Assembly (NCBI GenBank): GCA_047967505.1
Contig: CM106538.1
DNA: 64,000 nt
Reading direction: 5' to 3' (one strand)
Source: Dipteris shenzhenensis
Taxonomy: Eukaryota > Polypodiophyta > Polypodiopsida > Gleicheniales
Shown here: one piece after another, positions 53,901 to 63,290 of the stretch
Layout: the number at the start of each line of letters is the position of its first letter
How positions within the stretch are numbered: position 1 is the stretch's first letter
Program-made: the position numbers and the translations under genes
Notes under the pieces: model-generated
The model's database searches: none
What the model saw: the letters and a program-made list of their open reading frames with translations, nothing else
What the model was told of the DNA's origin: nothing

Positions 53901-56651
53901 CTCGAACAAGCTTACCAGCTCCGTATTCCTACTGAAGAAATCATCCTCCTCTTCGACCCCCATTCCGTCCATCATATGGATACCTTCCGCCATCGTCGGT
54001 CGGAATGGTGTCCTCAGCCCTTGTTTGGTATGTACCGAGAGCTTCAGCTTCTTTTTTCCTTTCCGAATGGTGATGCGGTCTGATTGCCAGTCTTGTTTCA
54101 CACGGGCCTGCCGCAACCACGGTCTTCCGAGCAATAACGGGTATGACCCGCTAATATCCTCCATCCGGAGAATCACCGCAGCGATTTCGAACTTCACGCC
54201 GCAAACCTCCATTTTCAATCCACGGAGCAATCCTAACGGCTGCACTCTCCGTTGGTCTGCCATCCGAACGGCGAAGGGTGCTGATTCCCATTTTGTGATA
54301 CCCAATGGCACCAGCATTTGTTCGGACAGGATGTTGACCCCAGACCCTCCGTCCAGCAACACCCCTCCCACACGGCTGTTCTCCAGTGTTACGGAAATTA
54401 CCGGGACCGCTTCGTCAAAAACAGGAGGCTGTACTTCCGCTACAGGCTTTGCAGATTCGTCTGACGACACTTCCATTGTTACCGCTTCCATCTCCGACTC
54501 CATCGCCCTGACTGGTTCCGTCAATTGTTTGATGAGAGAACTCCGGAAATTGGGTACCAATGCTAACAATTGCTCCATTGTCATGTGTATTTGCTGTTTC
54601 CGCAAATCCTGCCATAAATCATATGGTTCAACACCCTCCTCGCCGGTCATCAGGCTGTCCTTCTGACTGGTAGGTAGACAAGTCGCTTCTGGCTGCTCTC
54701 CTTGCAGGCGCCTTGCCACCTTCGCACCATTCTCCGTCACCGAGACTGCCTTTTCCGCGCTTGGCCTAGGTAACACCGTTGGGGTTTTCTGGACCCATTC
54801 ACCGACCGTCGACCGCACCTTTTGTTGTGCCTGCCAGTCCAACGCCGTAGGTCTCCCCTTCTCTTGCGGGGCCTTGTATTCCCGCACCTTTTCCTGGGAT
54901 CGTGTGACCACGAGCACATCTCCGCTCGCACTTCCTCCCACTTTGCCTTCAACAGGGACACCCGCCGGTACTTCCGGTACTTCTTCGGACTTCGGACTAG
55001 GCTCCTTGCTATCCTGTTGCTGACTGGCATCATCGCATTCGATAATCAGAACCGCATTCACTGCTGGTGCGGACTTGCCATCGCCGGATCCCCGGGTTGC
55101 TTCCCTTTCCGCCTTGTGGCGCTTGAATAATTCGCAATCTACCTTTCGATGTCCGGGTTGATTGCAATAAAAACATAGGAACGTCCGTTCCCCTGCTGGT
55201 TCATCTGCACCTGTTCCAGCCGTTCTCGGCCGCCAAGGTCTTTTCGCCGGTGCGGCTGGTACCGCGGCTGGTGCTGCGGCTGGTGCCGCAACTACCGCCG
55301 CCACCGCTGGTGTCGGGGCTATTCGTGCGTTATAGCGGCAGATCTCCGTGGTATGCGTCGCTGTTTGGCAAATCGCACACCACCGCTCATTCAAACCGCA
55401 TTCCTCTGCTAAGTGTCCTGCATTCCGGCACCGATTACACCAAGTATCCTTGCGAACTTTTGAAGAGGACCCTATTCCACTATCCCGGCTTTTGGCTCCG
55501 GCAGCCGATCCTTCCGGAAATAACTTCCCTGCCGCTTTTCCAGCCTTCCGCCTCATGGAACGTTTGTCCTCCTCCTCATCCGACTGATCCGACTCCTCCT
55601 CATTATCGGTATCGGAGTCTCCCTCAGCCTCCTCATACTTCACTTTTCCTTTCCTTCCCTTGGAAGTAAACAGAACTTGTTCCGCCCTCACCGCTGCTTG
55701 GACGACTTCTTCCAATGAAAGAGCTTCCAGATCCAACGATGCCAGGGACCTTTTCAATCCTTTATTCAGCCCCTCCATGAAGTAAGCATTTTGGATGGGG
55801 ACTGCCGGGGTAGTTGCTGCATCGAGGCGGCGGATCAACGACCGAAACCTGGCCGCATACGCCTCCACTTCTTGGTTCTTCTGTTCCAGTTTCCCCAGTT
55901 TGGCCAGGACATGAACACGGGTCTTGTCCTCCCGAAACCGGAGCAAAAAGGCATCCCGCAGTAGATCAAACGTGGCGAAATGGGTAGCTCCATATTGCGC
56001 GATCCATACTGCCGCCTGCTTCTGCAGTGTCGGGATGAAAGTCGCCATCTTCATAAGATCTGTCGCCTGCACTGGTGGAGCCGTATTCACCATCCATGCC
56101 ATCTCAAATGACAGTATATGTGCATCCGCATCCTCCTTATCCCGTCCTGAAAACTTGGGGTACTTCACCGTCATCCTGGGTACCAGTGGTGGAATAGCCG
56201 CGCTACTTACCGCCAGAACTCCACCCCCGCCTCCGCCTCCACCGCCTCCACCTCCCCTACCGGGATCTGGTGACGGACCTGGGGCTCCGCTTCCTGCAGG
56301 CACACCACCCCCCCGTCTCCTGGGACTCGGTGGTGGGGAATTCCGCAACGGTGACGCTTCATCTTCCGGAGGAGTACTTGTTAAATCGAACGGGCTACTG
56401 CGTCCGGAGGATTCGCCTTCCTCCTGAACACCGGAAACGACTGGACCTTCCTCTCCTGGGATCAGCGGAGGTGTGTCAGAGCGGCTACTACTCTCACTAT
56501 CCATGAAGAAGCCGAAGAGAAGATCACGTTGAGCCACATATCTGTCATGCCGTTCCTCGCGGGTTGTACGTGCCGATACTGGAGTTGCAGGCTCCCGCGG
56601 CCGTTCCGGAGAGCGCGATGTTCCCCCTGGCGCACTCCCAGCGTCATTCAT
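50940..56651 (-). CDS. G2 gag-pol polyprotein, 1903 codons, intact frame
   Basis: Single open frame from ATG 56651. A gag capsid domain spans roughly 165-320. Two zinc knuckles of CX2CX4HX4C form are at 405-418 and 493-506. The protease-like box is LLDGGSGVNILSEQ (D767). RT follows (VCVDYRKLNAATITDPFPLP; YSFLYGFSGYNQV; FGLKNAPATFQRM; VFLDDF with D1206/D1207). RNase H motifs are FVDASDVAIGSVL, STTEREAL, HVDHSALL. Integrase has a zinc finger (CDVCQR) and DDE residues D1633, D1695, E1731, exactly D-35-E. Motif A of RT has Tyr1142 where the family has Asp, so this copy should not polymerise. The C-terminus is fused to the LTR by a deletion. The lineage resembles Tat/Athila-type plant gypsy elements; I am less sure of that. 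Confidence 0.93.
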   Translation of the reverse strand: MNDAGSAPGGTSRSPERPREPATPVSARTTREERHDRYVAQRDLLFGFFMDSESSSRSDTPPLIPGEEGPVVSGVQEEGESSGRSSPFDLTSTPPEDEASPLRNSPPPSPRRRGGGVPAGSGAPGPSPDPGRGGGGGGGGGGGGVLAVSSAAIPPLVPRMTVKYPKFSGRDKEDADAHILSFEMAWMVNTAPPVQATDLMKMATFIPTLQKQAAVWIAQYGATHFATFDLLRDAFLLRFREDKTRVHVLAKLGKLEQKNQEVEAYAARFRSLIRRLDAATTPAVPIQNAYFMEGLNKGLKRSLASLDLEALSLEEVVQAAVRAEQVLFTSKGRKGKVKYEEAEGDSDTDNEEESDQSDEEEDKRSMRRKAGKAAGKLFPEGSAAGAKSRDSGIGSSSKVRKDTWCNRCRNAGHLAEECGLNERWCAICQTATHTTEICRYNARIAPTPAVAAVVAAPAAAPAAVPAAPAKRPWRPRTAGTGADEPAGERTFLCFYCNQPGHRKVDCELFKRHKAEREATRGSGDGKSAPAVNAVLIIECDDASQQQDSKEPSPKSEEVPEVPAGVPVEGKVGGSASGDVLVVTRSQEKVREYKAPQEKGRPTALDWQAQQKVRSTVGEWVQKTPTVLPRPSAEKAVSVTENGAKVARRLQGEQPEATCLPTSQKDSLMTGEEGVEPYDLWQDLRKQQIHMTMEQLLALVPNFRSSLIKQLTEPVRAMESEMEAVTMEVSSDESAKPVAEVQPPVFDEAVPVISVTLENSRVGGVLLDGGSGVNILSEQMLVPLGITKWESAPFAVRMADQRRVQPLGLLRGLKMEVCGVKFEIAAVILRMEDISGSYPLLLGRPWLRQARVKQDWQSDRITIRKGKKKLKLSVHTKQGLRTPFRPTMAEGIHMMDGMGVEEEDDFFSRNTELVSLFEVDVVAVLKQYQHQIPSATQESSSSTKEPVEGSLPEGTGDMPDEAGVAEAERVFEQELRRSRRVKEDELLDLNLGTEEEPKNVRVSAKLDKGFRGKLETLLKSFKDVFAWDYTDLLGIDPKFYQHRINLQKDAIPVRQQRYRMNPNYAQRVKEELDRLLKVGFIYPVDHATWLSPIVIVPKKNLKLRVCVDYRKLNAATITDPFPLPFNDTMLDTVAGHEMYSFLYGFSGYNQVQMAPEDREKTAFITEWGAFVFLVMAFGLKNAPATFQRMVQEIFHDYLLIFMQVFLDDFSVFGSREQHLEHLKKCLTRCREARLCLNPMKCAFAVGSGMLLGCIVSAEGIAVDPAKVEAIRQAKVPGNGKQLGRFLGQVKWHSRMLRYLADVATPLYDQLNKVPVVWSPACDLAFRRLKLMLATAPVVQPPDWTKMFHVFVDASDVAIGSVLMQEATSKWFRPVYYASRRLSKAERNYSTTEREALGMIYSVTKFRHYLLGNRFTFHVDHSALLYLVHKPELTGKLARWMLLLQEFDFTVVHRPGSTHAVADYLSRLESGEDPMGVEDDFPDAQLFELEAVVPAAPKTWYDDMFHFVDTGQMRDGMSRDQRKRLALKSRDFRIIADQLYKQGLDGVLRRCVYPHEQEVILEEAHQGISGGHFAGEVTGRKVLQGGLWWPTLMGDAHRFVKRCDVCQRLGQPSGRDRMPHNPILALEPFMKWGLDFVGPFSLPARRTGNRYILVATDYCTKWVEARALKDNSAKAVARFLYEAIMTRYGCPVELVTDQGGHFLNAVLRELVTRHLIIHKKSTVYYPQANGQAESSNKVLLVILKKLVNENRIDWDEKLYSALWAFRTSYKVATGFTPFKLVYGVEAVVPMEFLVPSLRIAAAEKLGWDEFVDRRIEQLDRLGEERFNSAYLAQVVQDRRKVWVDRHSKKKTFKWRDAVILFNTRMGPHPGKLKLRWGGPYWVVERYGDGTFRLGTLGGESLDYYH

Positions 56652-56757
56652 GCGCTAGTCCACGCACCGAGGAATCAGAGTATTACAGATGGGGAGCATC
56701 CAACCTCTCCGGGGTATCCACCGCGACGAACATGGAAATCTTCCGTGGTCGCCAAAG

Positions 56758-57233
56758 TGTTAGCCCTCTCTACTCTGAAGACTAACTCGAAACGCACTAC
56801 TGCGACAGATTTACATGCGTAATCGTACTTCAGAACTGCGTATGAAAATTCATAGAGTAGAACAGTGATCGACAGAATCATTCATGATAAAACAATAAGG
56901 TAGATGCAATAGAATCTCTGTACTACATTTCTCCGAGCAGTACAACACCGTACTCTCTGATACATAGCACTGATCCTTGCTCCGATCCTCATCAATGAGC
57001 CTCAATGAGCCCCAATGAGCCCCAATGATCGCTCTCTTCTCTCTTATCTAACCGGCACACATAACTCCTTCACGGTTGCCGTGACGGTTGCCGTGCCTAT
57101 TCAGTTCTCCGCCTAGTCCTAGAACTTCCGTCTTTTCATATCCCACTATAAACTAGATACAACGTATTAATGATAATAATCTAAGGACTCCCCCCCTAGT
57201 TCCTCTTTGCTGTTGCTGCTTTTGCCCTTAACA
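56758..57233 (-). repeat. G2 5' LTR
   Basis: 476 bp, minus strand TGTTAAGGGC to GGGCTAACA, flanked by CCAAC on the outside. It has two copies of the 12-bp unit. Confidence 0.9.
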
Positions 57234-57864
57234 CCAACGTTGAGTGAGGTGCGGTGTTCAAGACAAGAACGTGATGAGAAGAAGCTGCAGCGAGGTGGAA
57301 GGACTTGTGCAGAACGGGTGAGGATGAGAAGAAGAGGGTCAGGAAGAGAAGTGGTGCGAAGGGTGAAGAAAACGGCGAAGCGCACAAGTCAAGTTCTCCC
57401 AAAATGCAAAATTCTCTCGTGGGTGATGCATAAATATTCAAAGTCAGCATGGCAAGACGCATGGAAAGAATGGAAGCGGTGCATTAACGTCATGATCCGA
57501 CTAGAAGAGTGAAAGACGAGTCTAAGCATGGGCTCATAATATTTCCCTCCTTGTTACTTGGGCTTATTGCCTAAGTCAATGGAGATGACAAGTGCAAAAA
57601 GAAAGATCAAGCCGTCAGGGCACGTTTTACTATGGGCAGGTTGGAAGTTCTGGCCGGGTGAGCAAGTTGGTTCACTTGGACAGGTGGCAAGTGGTCGGTT
57701 GATGCTGTGTGTGGGGTGGAAAGATTGGCCCGACATAACGTCATCTCATGAAATCATGTTGGAAGCGGGGTGGAAATTTTGTCCAGGTGATGCTTGGCTT
57801 ATTCATCTCATACGTGGGCTTCCAACGCAAATCCGGCCAAGGGGGCCTCATCCCAATTTGATGT

Positions 57865-58110
57865 CTCGGGGGGGTCACTATATATAAACCCTCTATACCA
57901 CGTGCGTTCAAGGCCTATTTCTAAAATCCCTTATCTGTAAATTTTTCATTAATAAAATGTACCCCTTTTCTATACAAATCTGTAAATTTTTTCCAAAACT
58001 ATTTTAAATAATCCCTTATGTATATTTATTTTTGTAAATTTTAGAAATAAAAAACATCCTTCTGTTGAACTCACGTGATAGGGTTACATATGATGAGTGA
58101 CCCCCCCGAG
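57865..58110. mobile_element. 246-bp MITE with 15-bp perfect terminal repeats
   Basis: Begins CTCGGGGGGGTCACT and ends with its exact complement AGTGACCCCCCCGAG. TTTGATGT occurs on both sides (57857-57864 and 58111-58118). In the sister units the uninterrupted sequence is 'aatttgatgttgcttg', so the 8-bp duplication is proven by an empty site. The interior is AT-rich and non-coding. An 8-bp duplication suggests a hAT-type parent, though the ends are not typical of hAT. Confidence 0.9.
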
Positions 58111-58554
58111 TTTGATGTTGCTTGTAGGTTGGAAATATTGGCCCAGAGCAATGTCACATCCCGACGTTACCATGTTGGCAGGTTGGAAATTTTTGCCGGG
58201 GAATTTATGCAAACGGCTAATTTTTCATTTTTTGAAGCAATATGTGTATGCGGTGACCTGTCAAAAACATCAAACCTTGAGGCACTGTTTTCATTGTAAA
58301 ATATGTTGTAAAAATACATCATTCTTTACATTGTTCACCCCCGTTATGAGGAGAAGGCAAATTTTGATGCCCATGTAAGAGTCCAAACTAGCGCGTGTGT
58401 GGCCACTCATGCGAGATGTTCTCAGATCGGGCTGAGGCTTTTGTGTGTGTGTGGCCACTCACTCAAGTCACCTTAGTGAGGCTAGGCTTTTATGTATAGC
58501 CGGCAACGCTCTCCCTTTAATTGATGAGAACATCAATTCTTTTGAACGGGGGAG

Positions 58555-59427
58555 TGTGTAAGGAATTCAACGTTAGGGTTGACCTACCATGAGTGTTCGG
58601 AGCGTTTTATGGTGAAGGGAGGCGACGCGGTGCCTAGCGGCCAACCACTATTATAAGGAAGTCAACGTTAGGGTTGACCTACCGTGAGTGTTCGGAGTGT
58701 TTTATGGCAAAGGGAGGCGCCGTGGTGCCTAGCGGCTAGCCACTATTATATGGAGGATAGTACTCTCTCATGCGAGGTTGATTTGGATGAGGAAAACGTT
58801 AGCGGCCGTTTATGCTCCCTCTTGCTTGTATATACTTTTTGTTGCAATCAAGCGCATTCTAGCAACCGTTTGGCACTCCATCTAGTACCGTCTTGCAAGT
58901 AAGGTCATCATGCCATCTTGTGGGTTGTGAGCTTGTGGTGCACATTGAAGTGCATGCACGGGAAAGCAAAACGTGGGATGGGTTGAGGGCACGTGAAAGC
59001 GAGTGGGGAACGGTGAGGGCCATGTTTGTTCTCCATACACTGTATAAACCATGAACTGTTTGGGTACCGAGCCGGGACTCAAGGTGAGCCCGAAGGGGTC
59101 AAACGTGCCGACCCACATAACGGCCGTTAACCAGCAAGAAAACGTGAGCTGATCAGGACGTTGTGCAGTGGACGTTCCTTGGGGTCTTGGTGACCCGTGT
59201 GACTCTGTGGATTGAAGAACGTGAAGCCTAAGGGCTTGCCCAATGGGGCGTGGTGCAGTGGGATAACCGGCAGACGACCTGTGCCAAGGGTCGTGTTTGG
59301 CTAAGCTGCGCATAAAGGGGATTGTGGTATCAAAACCGAGACGTTAAGGGAGGTTGGGACTCAGCAACGGGTCCGACGTAAGGTGCTCACGACCGGAGAC
59401 TAAGTCCGAGACTACCGGGCCCTTACA
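58555..59427 (+). repeat. LTR (right arm, between units)
   Basis: 873 bp, TGTGTAAGGAATTC to CCCTTACA, followed by TTGGTATCAGAGC. It contains the same 94-bp tandem duplication (about 58570-58760) as its mirror at 29265-30139. Confidence 0.85.
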
Positions 59428-62310
59428 CTTGGTATCAGAGCAAACCTCAAGGTATCGCGAGCCTTCGAGGCGGATCCTGTATCGAGGTATTGCGTCAGAT
59501 GACGAGCAAAGTCAATCTTACACACAAGGGAAGCAGGCAATACTACGGGCGATGAGGAGTGGGAAGCCGTAGTGGACATGATGAGGGAAGTTCTAGAGTG
59601 GGTGAACGTCCTCCTGAGCAAGGATATGTGGTACTTGGAACAGCTAATGTCATGGTATGACACCGAGGGTGAGACGGCCAGGTGGCGCCGTGAGTTCATG
59701 ATGGTGTTCAAGTTGGTAATGGAACTCTACGTGAAGAAGGAGTTGGAAGATGATGCAGAGGAGTCCGGGAGCGAATCGGATGATGAAACGGCTCGGAGAG
59801 TGAAAGTGAAGATGAGGACTTGGAAGAAGAAGAAAGGCACAGGTGGAGTTAGGTATGGTGGGAGGCCCAAGCAGAAAAGAGAACCGTATCCAAAACGGTG
59901 GCCAAAGAAACAAAAGGGATGACTAGTGGAAGCAGGGAAGCGGAACCGTGTCGTGGGAGTGCGAGATGCATCCCGAGTAAGACGACCAGCAAACAGGTGA
60001 CTTGGGGTCCAACCGAGGCAATGGATGTCGCAGAGACGTGAGGCCCCAAGCGGGTAGCACGAAGTGTGCGAAGCCCTAAGTGAACGGTGCGGGAGGCGTG
60101 AGATGCATAGGAAACAGCACGGAAGGCGCGAGGTGTGGAGGCAGTGACCCGAGAGGCCTGTTGGTGAAGACATGTGATGTAAAACCCCAAGATGCTATAG
60201 GCATGGTGAAGACCCGAGGCACGAGAAGCACGATAACGGTGACTAGAGGCGTGAAAGGCATGGTGACAGAGGCGAGAGGCACGAGAGGTGCGGGAGGCAT
60301 GAAAGAAAAGAAGAGCAGTGCCGTTGTACCAAAGTCAAATCAAATAAATGCTCAAGGTGAGGAGGTTGGGATGAGGAGCACAGGAGGTGCAGGCCCAAGA
60401 CCAACTGACGTGGTAGGCCTGAAGGGAAGTCGAAAAAATGCTCAAGGCATGCAGGTGACCAAGGAAGACGTGGTAGGCGCGGGAGTGAAACGAGTAGGTG
60501 CACAAGGCACAAATGATGGAAAGGGAGAATAGGTGACAAGGTTAGGTGCACAAGGCACGTGTGATGGACAGGTGACGAAAAACGGCGAACATGTTTAAGA
60601 GAGAGGCATGGAAGGCGTAGTGGAGTGGCAAGTGGAGACTTGGGATAAAGAAGAGGAACAACACTGGGGCAAGGTCAAGAGTAATCAGAAGCCTGTGGCA
60701 ACGCAGATGCATGTGCAGAAAAGATGCCGAGGTAGAAAGGGAAAACGGCGAGGTGGAGGAGCATGGGGTGAAGAAAAGAGATGGAAAAGGAAAACGGTGG
60801 AGAACAGGTGCAGGTCTAGATAGATGCAGAGGCGTGACACGAAGTGAGGCCTTAGGGCAGAGGAGAAGGCGTGAGGAAGAAGAAGAAGAGAAGAAAGTGA
60901 TGACGGCCAAGGGGATGAAAGGACGTGTGATGAGGCCAAGGCGTGAAGAGGAAACGGTGAAAGGTGAAGGGGAAACTTCGGGAAAGAGAAGTGGTCAAGG
61001 CAAGGCAAGGTAGAACGGCGGGAAGGACGAGGAGATGGATGAAAAGGCCAAGGTTTCAAGGAGAAATGGCAGATGAAGAAGAGGCCAAGGTGAGACAAAG
61101 AGGTGGAAGGTGGATGCATAAGTGCAAGGTGAGATGTAGGCCAAGGGAGCAGGATGAGGTCAAGAAGGACCAAGATGAAGAGATGCAGAGGAGAACGGGT
61201 CTAGGTTGTGGAGCACAAAGAAGATGCAGGGCAAGAGGTCCAAGGTTGAGTGAGGTGCGGTGTTCAAGAGAAGGACGTGATGAGAAGAAGCCGCAGCGAG
61301 GTGGAAGGACGTGTGCAGAATAGGTGAGGATGAGAAGAAGAGGGTCAGGATGAGAAGTGGCGCGAAGGGTGAAGAAAACGGTGAAGCGCCCAAATCAAAC
61401 TCTCCAAAAACGTAAAATTCTCTCTTGGGTTATGCATAAATATTCAAAGTCTACATGGCAAGACGCATGGAAAGAATGGAAGCAGTGTGTTAACATCATG
61501 ATCCAACTGGAGGAGTCAAAGACGAGTCCAAGCATGGGCTCAGAATCTTTCCCTCCTTGTTACTTGGGCTTATTGCCTAAGCTAATGGGATGGCAGGTGC
61601 AAAAAGAAAGATCAAGCCGTCAGGGCACGCTTTACTATGGGCAGGTTGGAAGTTCTGGCCAGGTGAGCAAGTTGGTTCACTTGGACAGGTGGCAAGTGGT
61701 CGGTTGATGCTGTGTGCGGGGTGGAAAGATTGGCCCAGCATAGCGTCGTCTCTTGAAATCATGTTGGAAGTAGGGTGGAAATTTTGGCCAGGTGATGCTT
61801 GGCTTATTCATCTCGTACGTGGGCTTCCAAGGCAAATCCGGCCAAGGGGGCCTCTTCCCAATTTGATGTTGCTTGTGGGTTGGAAACATTGGCCTGGAGC
61901 AATGTCATGTCTCGATGTTACCATTTTGGCAGGTTGGAAATTTTGGCCGGGGAATTTATGCAAACGGCTAAGTTTTCATTTTTTGAAACAATGTGTGTAT
62001 GCGGTGACCTCTCAAAAACGTCAAAGCTTGAGGCACCGTTTTCATTGTAAAATATGATGTAAAAATACATCATTCTTTACATTGTTCGCCCCCCGTTATG
62101 AGGAGAAGGCAAATTTTGATGCCCATGTAAGAGTCCAAACTAGTGCGTGTGTGGCCACTCATTCGAGACGTGTTCTCGGATCGGGGTTAGGCTTTTGTGT
62201 GTGTGTGTGGCCACTCACTCAAGTCACCTTAGTGAGGCTAGGCTTTTGTGTATAGTCGGCAATGCTCTCCCTTTAATTGATGAGGACATCAATTCTTTTG
62301 AACGGGGGAG
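59428..62310 (+). repeat. Internal region 2 of the right array
   Basis: 2.9 kb, mirror of 26331-29264. Frames in order: acidic gag-like (59572-59922), Gly/Thr/Arg-rich (60080-60532), Lys/Glu/Arg-rich (60711-61323) and GWKxWPG (61590-62057, motifs GWKFWPG, GWKDWP, GWKFWPG, GWKHWPG, GWKFWPG). It ends at CGGGGGAG (62310). No pol. Confidence 0.8.
61590..62057 (+). CDS. GWKxWPG-repeat ORF (right copy)
   Basis: 155-codon version of the 3' frame with five GWKxWP motifs in the same order as the left copy at 26386-27318. The upstream part is in another frame here (61357-61707), so if a protein was made it is broken in this copy. Function unknown. Confidence 0.3.
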   Translation: MAGAKRKIKPSGHALLWAGWKFWPGEQVGSLGQVASGRLMLCAGWKDWPSIASSLEIMLEVGWKFWPGDAWLIHLVRGLPRQIRPRGPLPNLMLLVGWKHWPGAMSCLDVTILAGWKFWPGNLCKRLSFHFLKQCVYAVTSQKRQSLRHRFHCKI

Positions 62311-62680
62311 TGTATAAGGAAGTCAAGGTTAGGGTTGACCTATCGTGAGTGTTCGGAGTGTTTTATGGTGAAGGGAGGCGCCACCGTGCCTAGTGGCCAG
62401 CCACTATTATATGGAAGGTGAATTCGGACTCACCGTGGAACCGGAGAGCGACTCAGAAACAGACTCAGAGGAGGAGTCAGAAGCAGAAACGGCGAGGGAA
62501 CCAGAGGACACGACGGCGATGGTGGAGACAGAGATGGTGGCAGTCAAGGACAAAAACACGAGCAGTTGGGAAAACAAAGGGGAACGGCCAAGGAGGAGCC
62601 GTGAAGAAGAAGAAAGAGAACGGTTAAGGAGGAACCGTGGAGCCGAGTCAGGGAAAATCTAATGAATGCTCAAGGGGGAT
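62311..62680 (+). repeat. Collapsed third array unit (right arm)
   Basis: Contains the first 100 bp of an LTR (TGTATAAGGAAG to about 62408), then directly the acidic frame (GEFGLTVEPESDSETDSEEE) and a purine tract AAGGGGGAT before the next LTR. The left arm shows about 1.1 kb between these parts; GGTG is shared at the join. Confidence 0.7.
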
Positions 62681-63276
62681 TGTAACGCAGAATGGAAACG
62701 TGGGCTCAATGTAGTATCATTATTACGCACTCCATCTAGTACTGTCTTACAAGTAACATCATCATGCCATGTGGGTTGTGACCTTGTGGTGCACGTTGAA
62801 GCGCACGCACGGGAAAGCAAAACGTGGGATGAGTTGAGGGCACGTGAAAGTGAATGGGGAACAGTGAGGGCCATGTGTATTCTCCATACCATTGTATAAA
62901 CCGTGAACTATTGGGTACCGAGCCAGGACTCGAGGAGCTCGAAGGGGTTAGACATGCCGACCCACGTAAACACCACCAACTGGGAAAGAAACGTGGGCTG
63001 ATCAGGACGTTGCGTGGTGGACATTCCTGGGGGCCTTGGTGACCCGTGTGACTCTGCAGACCGAAGATCGTGAAGCCTAAGGGCTTGCCGAGTGGGGCAT
63101 GGTGTAGTGGGATAAACAGTGGATGGCCCGTGCCAGGGGTCGTGTTTGGCTAAGCTACACATAAAGGGGATTGTGGTATCAGGACTGAGACATTAAGGGA
63201 GGTTGGGACTCAAAAACGGGGCCGACGTAAGGTGCTCACGACCGGAGACTAAGTCTGAAACTACCGGGCCCTTACA
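62681..63276 (+). repeat. Outermost LTR (right arm)
   Basis: TGTAACGCAG to CCCTTACA, 596 bp, abutting the target copy ACTAT at 63277-63281. Mirror of 24272-24827. Confidence 0.75.
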
Positions 63277-63278
63277 AC

Positions 63279-63290
63279 TATATTATGGGG
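63279..63290 (+). promoter_or_regulatory. RNA polymerase I initiation motif (right)
   Basis: TATATTATGGGG, overlapping the target copy of the array and followed by the ETS. Same arrangement as at 24258-24269 in the other orientation. Confidence 0.65.

Larger units (their letters stand above)
50519..57233 (-). mobile_element. Ty3/gypsy element G2, recent nested insertion
   Basis: 6.7 kb, flanked by perfect 5-bp target copies CCAAC (50514-50518 and 57234-57238). Element ends are TGTTA and TAACA. The LTRs differ by only a handful of substitutions and one 12-bp unit, and it occurs only in the right arm, so it is the youngest large insertion. It holds one intact gag-pol frame. Candidate primer site just inside the 5' LTR on the minus strand: TGGCGACCACGG (from 56754); I do not assign its tRNA. 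Confidence 0.92.
49061..58554 (+). repeat. Internal region of the right array, split by G2 and a MITE
   Basis: Element sequence is 49061-50518 and 57234-58554. It begins at the primer site and follows the same order of frames as elsewhere: Arg/Thr/Gly-rich 49244-49801, Lys/Glu-rich 49899-50518, GWKxWPG part about 57560-58270. It ends at a purine tract GGGGGAG (58554). The acidic gag-like part is largely deleted near 49240. G2 (50519-57233) and a MITE (57865-58110) interrupt it. Confidence 0.75.
42340..63276 (+). mobile_element. Tandem array of non-autonomous LTR retrotransposon (right arm)
   Basis: Mirror of the left array: LTR(42340-49060, split by G1)-internal(49061-58554, split by G2)-LTR(58555-59427)-internal(59428-62310)-LTR remnant(62311-62408)-short internal-LTR(62681-63276). 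ACTAT flanks it at 42335-42339 and 63277-63281. The array again lies immediately before the Pol I motif. Extra length over the left arm is mostly the 6.7-kb G2 insertion. Confidence 0.85.
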
